Part shown: piece by piece, positions 44,655 through 52,582 of the stretch
How the letters are laid out: each line of letters opens with the position of its first letter
How positions within the stretch are numbered: position 1 is the stretch's first letter
Source of the DNA: an uncultured bacterium
Lineage (GTDB): Bacteria; Cyanobacteriota; Vampirovibrionia; Gastranaerophilales; Gastranaerophilaceae
Reading direction: 5' to 3'
DNA length: 64,000 nt
Assembly (NCBI GenBank): GCA_900553895.1
Contig: USFB01000002.1
Coordinates: 61,211-125,210, forward strand
Program-made: the position numbers and the translations under genes
Notes under the pieces: generated by a model
What the model was told of the DNA's origin: nothing
Seen by the model: only the letters and a program-made list of their open reading frames with translations
Database searches by the model: none

Positions 44655-44885
44655 CTATGAGTGAGCTTCGATGTAGTTTACTGCATCTTGAACTGTTTGA
44701 ATTTTTTCAGCTTCTTCATCAGGAATTTCGCAACCGAATTCTTCTTCGAAAGCCATAACTAATTCAACTGTATCTAAAGAATCAGCACCCAAGTCAGCAG
44801 TAAAGCTAGCTTCTGGAGTAACTAAAGCTTCATCACAGCTTAATTGATCAACTACAACTTTTTTAACTTTTTCTAATGTACTCAT
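44655..44885 (-). CDS. acpP: Acyl carrier protein
   Basis: 76 aa from the ATG at 44885 (AAGAGGAT upstream; upstream in-frame starts are not needed). Phosphopantetheine serine in [19 protein letters not shown], the strictly conserved DSL motif. Very acidic small helical protein that carries acyl chains for Fab enzymes and malonyl groups for BioC. Between fabG and fabF but separated from fabG by two lineage-specific genes, so it probably has its own promoter. Confidence 0.97.
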   Translation of the reverse strand: MSTLEKVKKVVVDQLSCDEALVTPEASFTADLGADSLDTVELVMAFEEEFGCEIPDEEAEKIQTVQDAVNYIEAHS

Positions 44886-45021
44886 GTTTTTTATCCTCTT
44901 CATTATTGTGTAATACACTATTCTTCTAAATTATACTATTTCAAGAAAATTTTGCAATAAACTACAAAAATTGTTACACTTCTAGCTGAAATGTAACAAT
45001 TTTTGAAATAAATATTTTTAA

Positions 45022-45330
45022 TTAAGCACTAACATCAAATTTTGAAATCGCCAAACGTTTTAATGAAGATATTTTGTCTTCAACTGCCTTAACATCAGCA
45101 TCCATAAGAATTGGCGTTCCGGTTTCTTTTTGATGATTTAATATTGCCTTTAACTTTTGGCGCATATTTCCTATTACACGATGTAGGATGTTGGGTTCAA
45201 AGTTATCATAAGAACTTCTAACATTTGCCATCAACTCAACAGCGTCTTTAACCACTGGTGATTTTGATTTGAAAGCAGGTTTATTATTAACTTGTTGACT
45301 AAAATTAGTTGATTTAATTGCGATATTCAT
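45022..45330 (-). CDS. Unknown small protein with F-x-S N-terminal motif
   Basis: 102 aa, strong AAAGGAG ribosome site. The N-terminus STNFSQQVNNKPAFKSKSP is polar with the aromatic-x-small pattern shared by other unknowns here. The remainder is helical and basic (NMRQKLKAILNHQKETG). No family recognised. It interrupts the fab cluster between acpP and fabG. Confidence 0.65.
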   Translation of the reverse strand: MNIAIKSTNFSQQVNNKPAFKSKSPVVKDAVELMANVRSSYDNFEPNILHRVIGNMRQKLKAILNHQKETGTPILMDADVKAVEDKISSLKRLAISKFDVSA

Positions 45331-45429
45331 ATTTAACTCCTTTTGATTTCATGAAAAATCGTAAAAAAATTTTTTGCTAGTTTTTCAAAGAAACTATGTA
45401 AATTTTTGTAAACAAATTGTTCTTTTTAT

Positions 45430-45457
45430 TAAAGTTTTTAGTCTAACTAGCCGATAA
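45430..45457 (+). promoter_or_regulatory. Sigma-28-type promoter
   Basis: TAAAGTTT (45430-45437), 12-bp gap, GCCGATAA (45450-45457). The minus-10 is a perfect match to the flagellar consensus; the spacing is one base longer than at 31689. It lies 29 bp before the gene at 45486. Confidence 0.7.
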
Positions 45458-45485
45458 CATTATTGTTAGACTTAGGGTGTGTATT

Positions 45486-45848
45486 ATGGCAGTAAATAGA
45501 ATAGAAATTTATACTTGTTCATTTTGTTCGTCAGGCGGAAGCGTTGATGAAGAAGAAAAAAGAATTATGCGCAGATTGTTGCAATATGGCATTAAACCGA
45601 CAGGACAAAAAAGTATAGATAAACCAAAATTGCATGAAATTGAGTTGCAAAAAGCAAAATTAGAAGATTACGTTAGTAATAAATTTCTGACAGTTACAAA
45701 AAGTGAACAAGAAAAAATTCAGGCAAAGAAGAAAGAAAAACGCAAAGAAAGAAACCCCGAAAAATATACAAATTCTGAGCAAGCCCAAAAAGTTATGGGT
45801 GAACAAATATATTTGGCTATTAAAATGAAAAAAAAGAAGAAAATCTAG
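45486..45848 (+). CDS. Unknown basic protein under a flagellar-type promoter
   Basis: 120 aa from ATG 45486 (AGGG upstream; a GTG at 45477 is possible). A short Cys pair near the N-terminus (TCSFCSSGG) is followed by strongly charged helices with a very Lys-rich end (KKKEKRKERNPEKY, MKKKKKI). No family recognised. It sits inside the fab cluster on the opposite strand, with a sigma-28-like promoter 29 bp upstream, so it is probably expressed with motility genes rather than lipid genes. Confidence 0.65.
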   Translation: MAVNRIEIYTCSFCSSGGSVDEEEKRIMRRLLQYGIKPTGQKSIDKPKLHEIELQKAKLEDYVSNKFLTVTKSEQEKIQAKKKEKRKERNPEKYTNSEQAQKVMGEQIYLAIKMKKKKKI

Positions 45849-45883
45849 TTGGACTGAAAGCCCACCTAGATTTTGAAATAAAA

Positions 45884-45960
45884 ATGGAAAGTTGATATTA
45901 TTTAAAACAACTTTCCACTTTCAATTTTCAACTTTCAACTCGCATCTTTAATAAGACGCG
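45884..45960. repeat. Copy of a dispersed hairpin element
   Basis: Imperfect inverted repeat ATGGAAAGTTG/CAACTTTCCAC around ATTATTTAAAA, with further TTTCAATTTTCAACTTTC tail. Related to sequences at about 823-886 and 5265-5305. Confidence 0.55.
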
Positions 45961-45966
45961 CGCACA

Positions 45967-46698
45967 CTATATCATCAAACCGCCTGCAACTTCGATAGCT
46001 TGACCTGTTACGTATTCAGTATCAAGAGCCAAGAATTTAACAACCTTAGCGATATCTTCCGGCGTACCTAATCTCTTCATTGGAATAGCTTTTAAGTATT
46101 CGTCAATGTTAGGAAGTTCTGCAGTCATAGCTGTTTGAATAAAGCCAGGACAAACTGCGTTTACTCTGATGTTTCTTCCGCCAAATTCTTTTGCAAGAGT
46201 TTGAGTCAAACCGATTAAACCTGCTTTAGAAGCTGAGTAGTTAGCTTGACCTGCGTTACCATGACGACCAACAATACTTGACATATTGATGATAGAACCT
46301 TGACGAGCCTTCATCATGTACTTGATTACAGCGTGAGTTACACAATAAGCAGATGTTAAGTTAATCTTAATAACTCTTTCCCATTGTTCCATATCCATTC
46401 TAATGAATAAACCGTCTTTTGTAATACCTGCGTTGTTCAACAATACGTCGATTTTACCGTGTTCAGCAATCATTTTATCAACAGCAGCTTGAACAGCTTC
46501 AGCGTTTGAAACGTCAAATTGGTAGAACCAAGCGTTTACACCCAAAGCCTTGATTTCATCAAGAGCAGGTTGAGCTTTTTCAGCTTCACAAATATCGTTA
46601 ATAATAATGTCGCAACCAGCTTTTGCTAATTCTAAAGCACAAGCCAAACCGATACCACGTGAACCACCTGTAATAAGTGCAATTTTTCTTTCTGTCAT
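45967..46698 (-). CDS. fabG: 3-oxoacyl-[ACP] reductase
   Basis: 243 aa short-chain dehydrogenase from the ATG at 46698 (AAGGAG upstream). NADPH motif ALITGGSRGIGLACAL (about 7-22), NNAGITKDG, and catalytic Ser-Tyr-Lys in MSSIVGRHGNAGQANYSASK (about 138-157). It reduces 3-ketoacyl-ACP in fatty-acid elongation. Between fabD and acpP on the minus strand; a GTTGGGC repeat hairpin separates it from fabD. Confidence 0.95.
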   Translation of the reverse strand: MTERKIALITGGSRGIGLACALELAKAGCDIIINDICEAEKAQPALDEIKALGVNAWFYQFDVSNAEAVQAAVDKMIAEHGKIDVLLNNAGITKDGLFIRMDMEQWERVIKINLTSAYCVTHAVIKYMMKARQGSIINMSSIVGRHGNAGQANYSASKAGLIGLTQTLAKEFGGRNIRVNAVCPGFIQTAMTAELPNIDEYLKAIPMKRLGTPEDIAKVVKFLALDTEYVTGQAIEVAGGLMI

Positions 46699-46727
46699 GT
46701 AATTCTTCTCCTTATTTTTAAGTTTTT

Positions 46728-46753
46728 GTTGGGCAGGTATGCCCAACCTACAT
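46728..46753. repeat. Palindromic intergenic repeat (GTTGGGC family)
   Basis: GTTGGGC and GCCCAAC pair around AGGTAT, followed by CTACAT. Related copies lie at 43198-43216, 49381-49406 (with the stem base pair changed on both sides, GTTGGAC/GTCCAAC) and 51085-51110. Confidence 0.7.
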
Positions 46754-46832
46754 TTTCTATATTTTATTTTGATGTGCCAAATAGGAACATCAAAGTTTTG
46801 AGGTCACAAATTGTGACCTCACCTCTAAGCCT

Positions 46833-47780
46833 TTACACACCAGCCATTTGTTCTTTTAATGCGCTAACCGTTGCATCTAAAGAAGCTTTGTCAAACACAT
46901 TGTAAACAGTTGTTTCAGGAGCGATTTTCTTATTCAAACCGGCAAGAACTTTTCCCGGTCCGATTTCAATAAATGTGTCAACACCTTCTGCAACCATTTT
47001 TTGAATAGTTTGTGTCCAATGAACTGATGAAGAAATTTGTCTTGGCATTTTTGATTTAAAATCATCAGCCTTAATTGTAGCTTCTGCGTCAACATTTGTA
47101 ATAACAGGAATAGAAGCGTCATTTAAACTAAATTCAGCAACAAAGCTTGCGAATTCTTTACCTGCATTTTCCATGAATTTAGAGTGGAATGCACCTGAAA
47201 CAGCAAGAGGTACAACTCTTCTTACACCGTTTGCAAGCAACCATTCAGAAGCGGCTTTAACGGCGTTATCATCACCTGTAATAACAACTTGCGCAGGTGA
47301 ATTGTAGTTTGCAACATCAACATAACCAACTTTTGAACCTTCTTCCAATCCTTGTTTAAGCTGTTCTTCAGAAGCATTCAAAACTGCTGCCATAGAACCG
47401 CCTTTTGTAGCGCCCATCAAATCTGCACGTTTTTGGATAAGTTTAAGAGTTGTTTCTAAATCCATAACCGCTGCAGCATGCATTGCACAATATTCTCCCA
47501 AAGAATGACCCGCAACAAAATCAGCGTTAATATTTAATTCTGATTTTAAAGCTTCCATCGCTGCGATAGACATTGTTACAATTGAAGGTTGTGTATTAAC
47601 AGTTTGTTTCAAATCTTCTTCAGGTCCTTCAAAACAAATTGTTGTAATACTTTTGTTCAAAGTTTTGTCAGCTGTATCAAAAACATTTTTTGCAGCTTCA
47701 AAATTATCATATAAATCTTTTCCCATGCCCACTGCTTGTGAACCTTGTCCAGGGAATAAAAATGCTACTTTTTTTACCAT
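46833..47780 (-). CDS. fabD: Malonyl-CoA:ACP transacylase
   Basis: 315 aa. FLFPGQGSQAVGMGKDLYDN at the start, the nucleophilic serine in AGHSLGEYCA (Ser about 92) and the catalytic histidine in SGAFHSKFM (about 200) define FabD. It loads malonate on ACP, giving substrate for FabH/FabF and BioC. Between fabH and fabG, but the gap to fabH is expanded to about 470 bp by a GIY-YIG mobile unit. Confidence 0.97.
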   Translation of the reverse strand: MVKKVAFLFPGQGSQAVGMGKDLYDNFEAAKNVFDTADKTLNKSITTICFEGPEEDLKQTVNTQPSIVTMSIAAMEALKSELNINADFVAGHSLGEYCAMHAAAVMDLETTLKLIQKRADLMGATKGGSMAAVLNASEEQLKQGLEEGSKVGYVDVANYNSPAQVVITGDDNAVKAASEWLLANGVRRVVPLAVSGAFHSKFMENAGKEFASFVAEFSLNDASIPVITNVDAEATIKADDFKSKMPRQISSSVHWTQTIQKMVAEGVDTFIEIGPGKVLAGLNKKIAPETTVYNVFDKASLDATVSALKEQMAGV

Positions 47781-47801
47781 GTTTAACTCCTTATGTTTTA
47801 T

Positions 47802-48223
47802 CGTGCCGTCATTCTGAGGGCGATTAGCCCGAAAGAATCCAGCTTTTTATAAATTATTTTCATTTAATCTAAAATTTCATAATATAAATCATTCCAATCC
47901 GGATTATTTATTTCAATTAATTCTAGTTTCTTTTTTCTTGGTGAATTTTTTAATTTCTTTTCTCTTTCAATTGCAGTTAAAATATTTTCAAAAACTTCAT
48001 AATATCCAAGTTTATCAATACCGTATTTTTCAGTAAAACCTTTAACAAACTTTTGTTTATGCTCGTAAACTCTTTTTACTAAATTTGAGGTTACACCAAC
48101 ATAAAGAGTGCCATTTCGTTTATTAAATAAAATATATACATAACTGCAATTGTTTTTCAAATTTCAATGTCCCATTTTGCCGAAAAAGCTGGATTGTTTC
48201 GCTCCGCTCACAATGACGGCACG
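47802..48223. mobile_element. GIY-YIG unit flanked by inverted repeats
   Basis: The left end (47802-47849) and right end (48183-48223) are imperfect inverted repeats: both begin CGTGCCGTCATT from the outside and end AATCCAGCTTTTT inside, with an internal GAG...GAAA segment of different length. They resemble the widespread GTCATTGCGAG...GCAATCC palindromes. The unit encloses one GIY-YIG gene and splits fabH from fabD. A related 94-bp element without a gene lies at 49421-49514. Confidence 0.65.
47864..48160 (-). CDS. Small GIY-YIG endonuclease
   Basis: 98 aa stand-alone GIY-YIG domain of the UvrC/YhbQ-like class: SYVYILFNKRNGTLYVGVTS (the YIL...YVG strands), catalytic Arg in NLVKRVYEHKQ and Glu in IEREKKLKN. 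Such small nucleases are abundant and often lie within palindromic repeats. TTG start is the best available; the ribosome site is weak. It is located inside the inverted repeats described for 47802-48223, so it is likely the mobile or homing component. Confidence 0.85.
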   Translation of the reverse strand: MKNNCSYVYILFNKRNGTLYVGVTSNLVKRVYEHKQKFVKGFTEKYGIDKLGYYEVFENILTAIEREKKLKNSPRKKKLELIEINNPDWNDLYYEILD

Positions 48224-48251
48224 GATTATGCTAAAGAACCTCCCACCTTTC

Positions 48252-49262
48252 CTAACATATTCCTTCTCTCAATCTCACAATTGCGCCACCCCAAGTCATG
48301 CCTGCGCCAAAACCGCAAAGAATAGCTGTTGAGCCTAATTTAACTTTTCCTTGTTCAACGCTTTCTGCCATTGCAAGAGGAATTGAAGCTGCTGATGTGT
48401 TACCGTAATATTTAATATTAGTAACAACTTTTTCTTCTGAATATCCTAATCTTTCTTGAACAGCGTGAATAATTCTTAAGTTTGCTTGGTGAGGTATCAA
48501 ATAATCAATATCCTCAGCCTTCATGCCTGCATTTGTAATCATTTCTTCCACATATTGAGGAAGAACTCTTGCAACAAATTTGTAAACTTCTTTACCGTTC
48601 ATTACAATACCTTGTTTAACTTCATCACAAGGTTCAACAAGCGGACAATTTTTACCTGCAAATGGTAATTCAATTAAAGAACCTAAAGAACCATCAGCTT
48701 TGATATCAATAGCAATAATGTCGTCAACACCATCTTCTGCTTGAGTTACAACCATAGCACCTGCACCGTCACCGAACAAAATAGAAGTTGAACGGTCTTC
48801 CCAATTTAAAAGTCTTGAATTATTATCTGTTGCGACAATTAAAATCGTTTTGTACATTCCACTTCCGATATAAGCTTTTGCCATGCTTAAAGCGTAAATT
48901 AAACCTGAACAAGCTGCTGTAATATCAAATGAAGGAACATGATTAGGAATTTCTAATCTCGCTTGAACTTGGCAAGCTAGCGCAGGATATAATTGAGGTG
49001 GCGCAGAAGTTGCTGCTATAACCATATCAATTTCATCTACGTTAATACCTGATTTTGCAATCGCTCTTTTTGAAGCTTCTACTCCTAAATCTATTGCATC
49101 TTCATTGCCTGAAACAAGACGTCTTTCTTTAATCCCTGTTCTTGTATAAATCCATTCGTCAGATGTTTCGTATAATTTTGTTAAATCATCGTTTGTAATA
49201 ATTGTTTCAGGCACGCTATATCCAACGCCTGCAATTCTTAAAGGAATTGTATTATTTCCCAT
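48252..49262 (-). CDS. fabH: 3-oxoacyl-[ACP] synthase III
   Basis: 336 aa. Starts IPLRIAGVGYSVPETIITND; the catalytic Cys in FDITAACSGLIYALS (about 121), His in LIPHQANLRIIHAVQERLG (about 255) and Asn in YYGNTSAASIPLA (about 285) are the FabH triad. It starts fatty-acid synthesis by condensing acetyl-CoA with malonyl-ACP. Downstream of plsX in the cluster, with a 330-bp repeat-filled gap. Confidence 0.97.
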   Translation of the reverse strand: MGNNTIPLRIAGVGYSVPETIITNDDLTKLYETSDEWIYTRTGIKERRLVSGNEDAIDLGVEASKRAIAKSGINVDEIDMVIAATSAPPQLYPALACQVQARLEIPNHVPSFDITAACSGLIYALSMAKAYIGSGMYKTILIVATDNNSRLLNWEDRSTSILFGDGAGAMVVTQAEDGVDDIIAIDIKADGSLGSLIELPFAGKNCPLVEPCDEVKQGIVMNGKEVYKFVARVLPQYVEEMITNAGMKAEDIDYLIPHQANLRIIHAVQERLGYSEEKVVTNIKYYGNTSAASIPLAMAESVEQGKVKLGSTAILCGFGAGMTWGGAIVRLREGIC

Positions 49263-49592
49263 TGTATGTTTACTCCTCTTTTGTTTAATCTATTCCCCTC
49301 TACTTAAAAGAGGGAGCAGTCGTTGGCGAGCCGTGCGCGCCTTACGAATGCGGGTGAGGGTTTTACCCTCTTTAGTTATTGTTGGACAGGAATGTCCAAC
49401 CTACATTTCTCTTAATTTTGTGGATTGCTTCGTCGCTCACGCTCCTCGCAATGTTTTGGCGTTCCACCTTAAGCGTGCTGTCATTGCGAGCCTCGTAAGA
49501 GGTGTGGCAATCCATTTGTTATTAATCACGGAAAAATTTTGGGTAACTCTCTTTGCCCAAAATTTTTCACGTTTTATTAAAATTAATTTAAT
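49263..49592. other. Repeat-dense intergenic region between plsX and fabH
   Basis: No gene, but four elements in succession: CCCTCTACTTAAAAGAGGGAG followed by GGGTGAGGGTTTTACCCTC (about 49292-49370); a GTTGGAC/GTCCAAC hairpin (49381-49406); a palindromic element with TGGATTGC/GCAATCCA ends and CTCGCAATG/CATTGCGAG inner arms (49421-49514); and the plsX terminator hairpin (49531-49568). It looks like a landing zone for REP/MITE-like sequences. Confidence 0.6.
49531..49568 (-). terminator. Terminator hairpin after plsX
   Basis: GAAAAATTTTGGG and CCCAAAATTTTTC form a 13-bp perfect stem 25 bp after the plsX stop. If active it would separate plsX from fabH. Confidence 0.6.
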
Positions 49593-50648
49593 TTATCCTT
49601 CAATTTTCTCAGCAATCTTTCTGTTTACACCGGTTTCAACTGCTTCTTTAGCTACTCTTACAGCATTTTTAATCGCGTAAGCCTTACTTCTTCCGTGAGA
49701 AATAACTGTAATACCTTTAACGCCTAAAAGTAAACAACCGCCGAATTCTTCGTAGTTAATTTTTTCATAAATTCTTTTCATGAAAGGTTTTGCTAACATA
49801 CCAATCAACATGCCTAAGAAATCAGATTTAAACTCACTCTTAATCATCTTGAATAACAACGAAGATGTGCCTTCTGTAACTTTCAACACTACATTACCTA
49901 CAAAACCATCACAAACAACAACATCGCACAAGTTCAAGAATAATTCTCTGCCTTCAATATTACCCATGAAGTTGAATTTTTCTTTTTCTTCTTCTAATAA
50001 GTTGTAAGTGTTTTGAGCAAGTTCGTTACCTTTTCCTGCTTCTTCACCGATATTCAAAACCCCAACTCTAGGAGTTTCAATACCTAAAACATTTTTAGAA
50101 AAAGTCATGCCCATAATAGCAAACTGTTTAAGCATTTGAGGTGTACAATTGCTGTTTGCACCACCATCAATAATTACGATTGGCTTTTTCATTGTAGGAA
50201 GTGTTACAGCAATCGCAGGTCTATCAATTCCCGGAATTCTACCTAAGCCGAATAAACTTGATGCCATAGCTGCACCTGTAGAACCTGCTGCAACTAAAGC
50301 ATCTGAACTTCCTGTTGCTACAGAATTAACAGTTAGAACAATTGAAGAATTCTTTTTCTTACGAATAGCTTGCCCAGGAGCTTCGCCCATTTCAATAATT
50401 TCAGATGCGTGAGTAACCTTGATATCAAGCGATTTAACATCAACTCGAACTCTTCTTTTTCTGCCGGCTTTACCGCAATCAGAAAGAAAACCCTCTTGTT
50501 GAATCACTTCAAGACAATGCTCAATTCTATCCTGCTTACCTACTAATTCTAAAGCTACACCGTATTCAGCGGCTGCCCATACTGCACCTGCAACAATTTC
50601 AAAAGGAGCGTGATCTCCACCCATTGCATCAATAGCTATTCTTGTCAT
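49593..50648 (-). CDS. plsX: Phosphate acyltransferase PlsX
   Basis: 351 aa. MTRIAIDAMGGDHAPFEIVAG, GSTGAAMASSLFGLGRIPGI and CDGFVGNVVLKVTEG are PlsX blocks. It converts acyl-ACP to acyl-phosphate for glycerophospholipid synthesis with PlsY. Canonical place between rpmF and fabH. A GC-rich hairpin (GGTGCG/CGCACC, about 50689-50711) in the rpmF-plsX gap may attenuate read-through. Confidence 0.96.
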   Translation of the reverse strand: MTRIAIDAMGGDHAPFEIVAGAVWAAAEYGVALELVGKQDRIEHCLEVIQQEGFLSDCGKAGRKRRVRVDVKSLDIKVTHASEIIEMGEAPGQAIRKKKNSSIVLTVNSVATGSSDALVAAGSTGAAMASSLFGLGRIPGIDRPAIAVTLPTMKKPIVIIDGGANSNCTPQMLKQFAIMGMTFSKNVLGIETPRVGVLNIGEEAGKGNELAQNTYNLLEEEKEKFNFMGNIEGRELFLNLCDVVVCDGFVGNVVLKVTEGTSSLLFKMIKSEFKSDFLGMLIGMLAKPFMKRIYEKINYEEFGGCLLLGVKGITVISHGRSKAYAIKNAVRVAKEAVETGVNRKIAEKIEG

Positions 50649-50725
50649 TTAACTCTTCCCTTTATCCATTAAATTATTTAGAAAACAGGGTGCGACTTAA
50701 AAGCCGCACCGTTCAATTTCCTTAA

Positions 50726-51031
50726 CTAAGCTTCCGGTTTTTCTTCTGAAGATTCTTCTTTTACTTCTTCAGCTTTTTCTTCAACCTTAACTTCTTCAAC
50801 TTTTTCAGCTTTTTTTGAAGATTTCTTTTCTTCTTTTACTTCTTCTTGGAAGCCTTCAGCTTTATTAGAAACTACTTTGCCTTTGTAAGTTCCGCAAGCT
50901 GTACAAACTGTGTGAGTTAAAACCTTAGCTCCACAATTTGGACAAGTTGTTAATTCAGGCTTTGTAGCCTTCCAGTTTGATCTTCTTTTACCTTGAGCGC
51001 TGTGCCCTGTTCTTTTCTTTGGTACTGCCAT
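50726..51031 (-). CDS. rpmF: Ribosomal protein L32 with long Glu/Lys-rich extension
   Basis: 101 aa. Residues 1-57 are normal L32 (AVPKKRTGHSAQGKRRSNW) with a zinc site CPNC...CTAC. Residues 58-101 are an extra tail of alternating Lys/Glu blocks (EEVKEEKKSSKKAEK, EESSEEKPEA); bacterial L32 is usually 55-65 aa. The frame is open without any stop and the codon use is normal, so the tail is likely translated. Classic position before plsX. Confidence 0.94.
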   Translation of the reverse strand: MAVPKKRTGHSAQGKRRSNWKATKPELTTCPNCGAKVLTHTVCTACGTYKGKVVSNKAEGFQEEVKEEKKSSKKAEKVEEVKVEEKAEEVKEESSEEKPEA

Positions 51032-51084
51032 TTTTCCTATACCTTTCTATCTTGTTGTACTACTTATATATTCTTTAGTTGTTG

Positions 51085-51110
51085 CGTTGGGCTGAAAACC
51101 CAACCTACAT
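51085..51110. repeat. Palindromic intergenic repeat (GTTGGG family)
   Basis: GTTGGG and CCCAAC pair around CTGAAAA, followed by CTACATA, in the gap between the DUF177 gene and rpmF. Confidence 0.6.
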
Positions 51111-51138
51111 ACCCTTATCAGGGAGAGGTAAAACCTCT

Positions 51139-51654
51139 TTATTTTGGGTTAATTTGAATGTTTTTAAATACGTCCATTCTGTCGTCGTGGATTTCCATAT
51201 CTTCATCAGACACAAATAATCCCTCATTACAATTTATACCACAAACTTTTTTATTTGGTAACTGTAATATTACAGATTGATACAATAAGTCATAAATGTC
51301 AATCTCTTTAGCACCGTTTAAATCCGTAATGAATTGACCGCTTTGCAGCTCAACCTCTTGTGAATACTCATCATGAAGCGAATGTTTAGCATAAGTTTCG
51401 TCAATATCAAAATCCAAAATATATTCATATTTGTTAAGACATCTATCGCACTCAAGCGTAACTTTACCATCAACATGACCGCTCACTTCAATATAGCCAC
51501 CTAAAGATTTAAATTCTAAATCAGCTTTTACGTTACAATTTTCAAGTTCTTTAATTTCAGCTTCAAACTCTATGCAAAGCGTCTTATCTTGTTCTCTTTC
51601 AATGTCTTCAATAAGAACAGCGTTATGATTCTTTATGTGCTTTTCTTTAGGCAT
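51139..51654 (-). CDS. yceD: YceD/DUF177 family protein
   Basis: 171 aa. The family core is VDGKVTLECDRCLNKYEYIL (CxRC) followed by DFDIDETY and a C-terminal CGINCNEGLF cysteine pair. In most bacteria this gene precedes rpmF, and it has been linked to 23S rRNA accumulation. It precedes rpmF here too. It overlaps the small upstream gene by 8 bp. Confidence 0.9.
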   Translation of the reverse strand: MPKEKHIKNHNAVLIEDIEREQDKTLCIEFEAEIKELENCNVKADLEFKSLGGYIEVSGHVDGKVTLECDRCLNKYEYILDFDIDETYAKHSLHDEYSQEVELQSGQFITDLNGAKEIDIYDLLYQSVILQLPNKKVCGINCNEGLFVSDEDMEIHDDRMDVFKNIQINPK

Positions 51655-51892
51655 AAGGTTCTTCCTGCAATACTAATCCTGCAATTTGAGTTGAAACAAA
51701 ACACAATTTTTTAATTGGTCCCACAGGTTCTTTTTCAACCAAAACAGGAGTTGGACTTTTCATTAATTGCTTCAATTCAGCATAAACTGCTTGCGGATTT
51801 TCGAAATACATTACGACAGGAGTCGCAGAGCCCTTTAAGAAAAGGATTACAGCTTGTCTTGTTTTCTGTGGAGTATTAAATTGTTGAACCAT
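51647..51892 (-). CDS. Unknown small protein heading the yceD-rpmF-plsX cluster
   Basis: 81 aa. Compact alpha/beta sequence (AVILFLKGSATPVVMYFENP, KLCFVSTQIAGLVLQEEP) with no membrane span; no family recognised. ATG with GGAG upstream. It overlaps the yceD start, so it is translated as part of the ribosome/lipid operon. Cyanobacterial-type operons often carry small unknowns here. Confidence 0.7.
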   Translation of the reverse strand: MVQQFNTPQKTRQAVILFLKGSATPVVMYFENPQAVYAELKQLMKSPTPVLVEKEPVGPIKKLCFVSTQIAGLVLQEEPYA

Positions 51893-51998
51893 AAGTTCTC
51901 CTTTATCTTTCTACACACCAAAAATTATATTACAAAAAGATGAAAATGTTAAATAATGCTTTTTAGGAGTATAATTAAATAATTGGGAGAATAAAATA

Positions 51999-52571
51999 AT
52001 GTTTGAAAAAATTAATGAAATTTTAAAAAATGACGGTGTTATTGCCTATGTTACCGATACGGTTTGGGGGCTTGGATGCTTACCGACAAGTGAAAAGGCC
52101 GTAAAAAAGATTTATGATATCAAACATCGTGACGGCAAAAAACCGCTAATCTTAATGAGTGACGAGTTTTATAATTTATTTGAATATGTAAAACAACCGA
52201 TAAATAAAGAAGCTCAACGCTTAATCAAACAATATTTCCCCGGAGCATTAACTCTTGTTTTGGAAAAATCTGAAAAAACTCCTGATTTTATAACATCTTC
52301 TATGCCTACTGTCGGAGTTAGAATTCCAGACAATGAAACATTCGCAAATATTTGCAAAAATATCGACGGACGAGTTTTAGCAACAACCAGTGCAAATCTT
52401 TCAGGCGAAGCTCCTGCTTTGACTTATGATGAAGCTGTTAAATATATTGGCGATAAAGTAGATTTAGTAATTCCTGATTATGGACATTTAGCAAAGGGGA
52501 AAGCTTCAACTGTTGCCGGATTTAATAATGGTGAAGTTGTTGTATACAGACAAGGTGAGATTGAAATTTAA
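51999..52571 (+). CDS. tsaC: L-threonylcarbamoyladenylate synthase (Sua5/YrdC/YciO)
   Basis: 190 aa. The YrdC fold blocks are GVIAYVTDTVWGLGCLPTS (substrate pocket), IYDIKHRDGKKPLILMSDEF (KxR...K phosphate-binding residues), FPGALTLVLE and VLATTSANLSGEAP. It makes threonylcarbamoyl-AMP from threonine, bicarbonate and ATP for t6A37 in tRNAs decoding ANN codons. Good GGGAG ribosome site. Single gene, convergent with the EF-hand gene. Confidence 0.93.
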   Translation: MFEKINEILKNDGVIAYVTDTVWGLGCLPTSEKAVKKIYDIKHRDGKKPLILMSDEFYNLFEYVKQPINKEAQRLIKQYFPGALTLVLEKSEKTPDFITSSMPTVGVRIPDNETFANICKNIDGRVLATTSANLSGEAPALTYDEAVKYIGDKVDLVIPDYGHLAKGKASTVAGFNNGEVVVYRQGEIEI

Positions 52572-52582
52572 ACAATAAAGCT

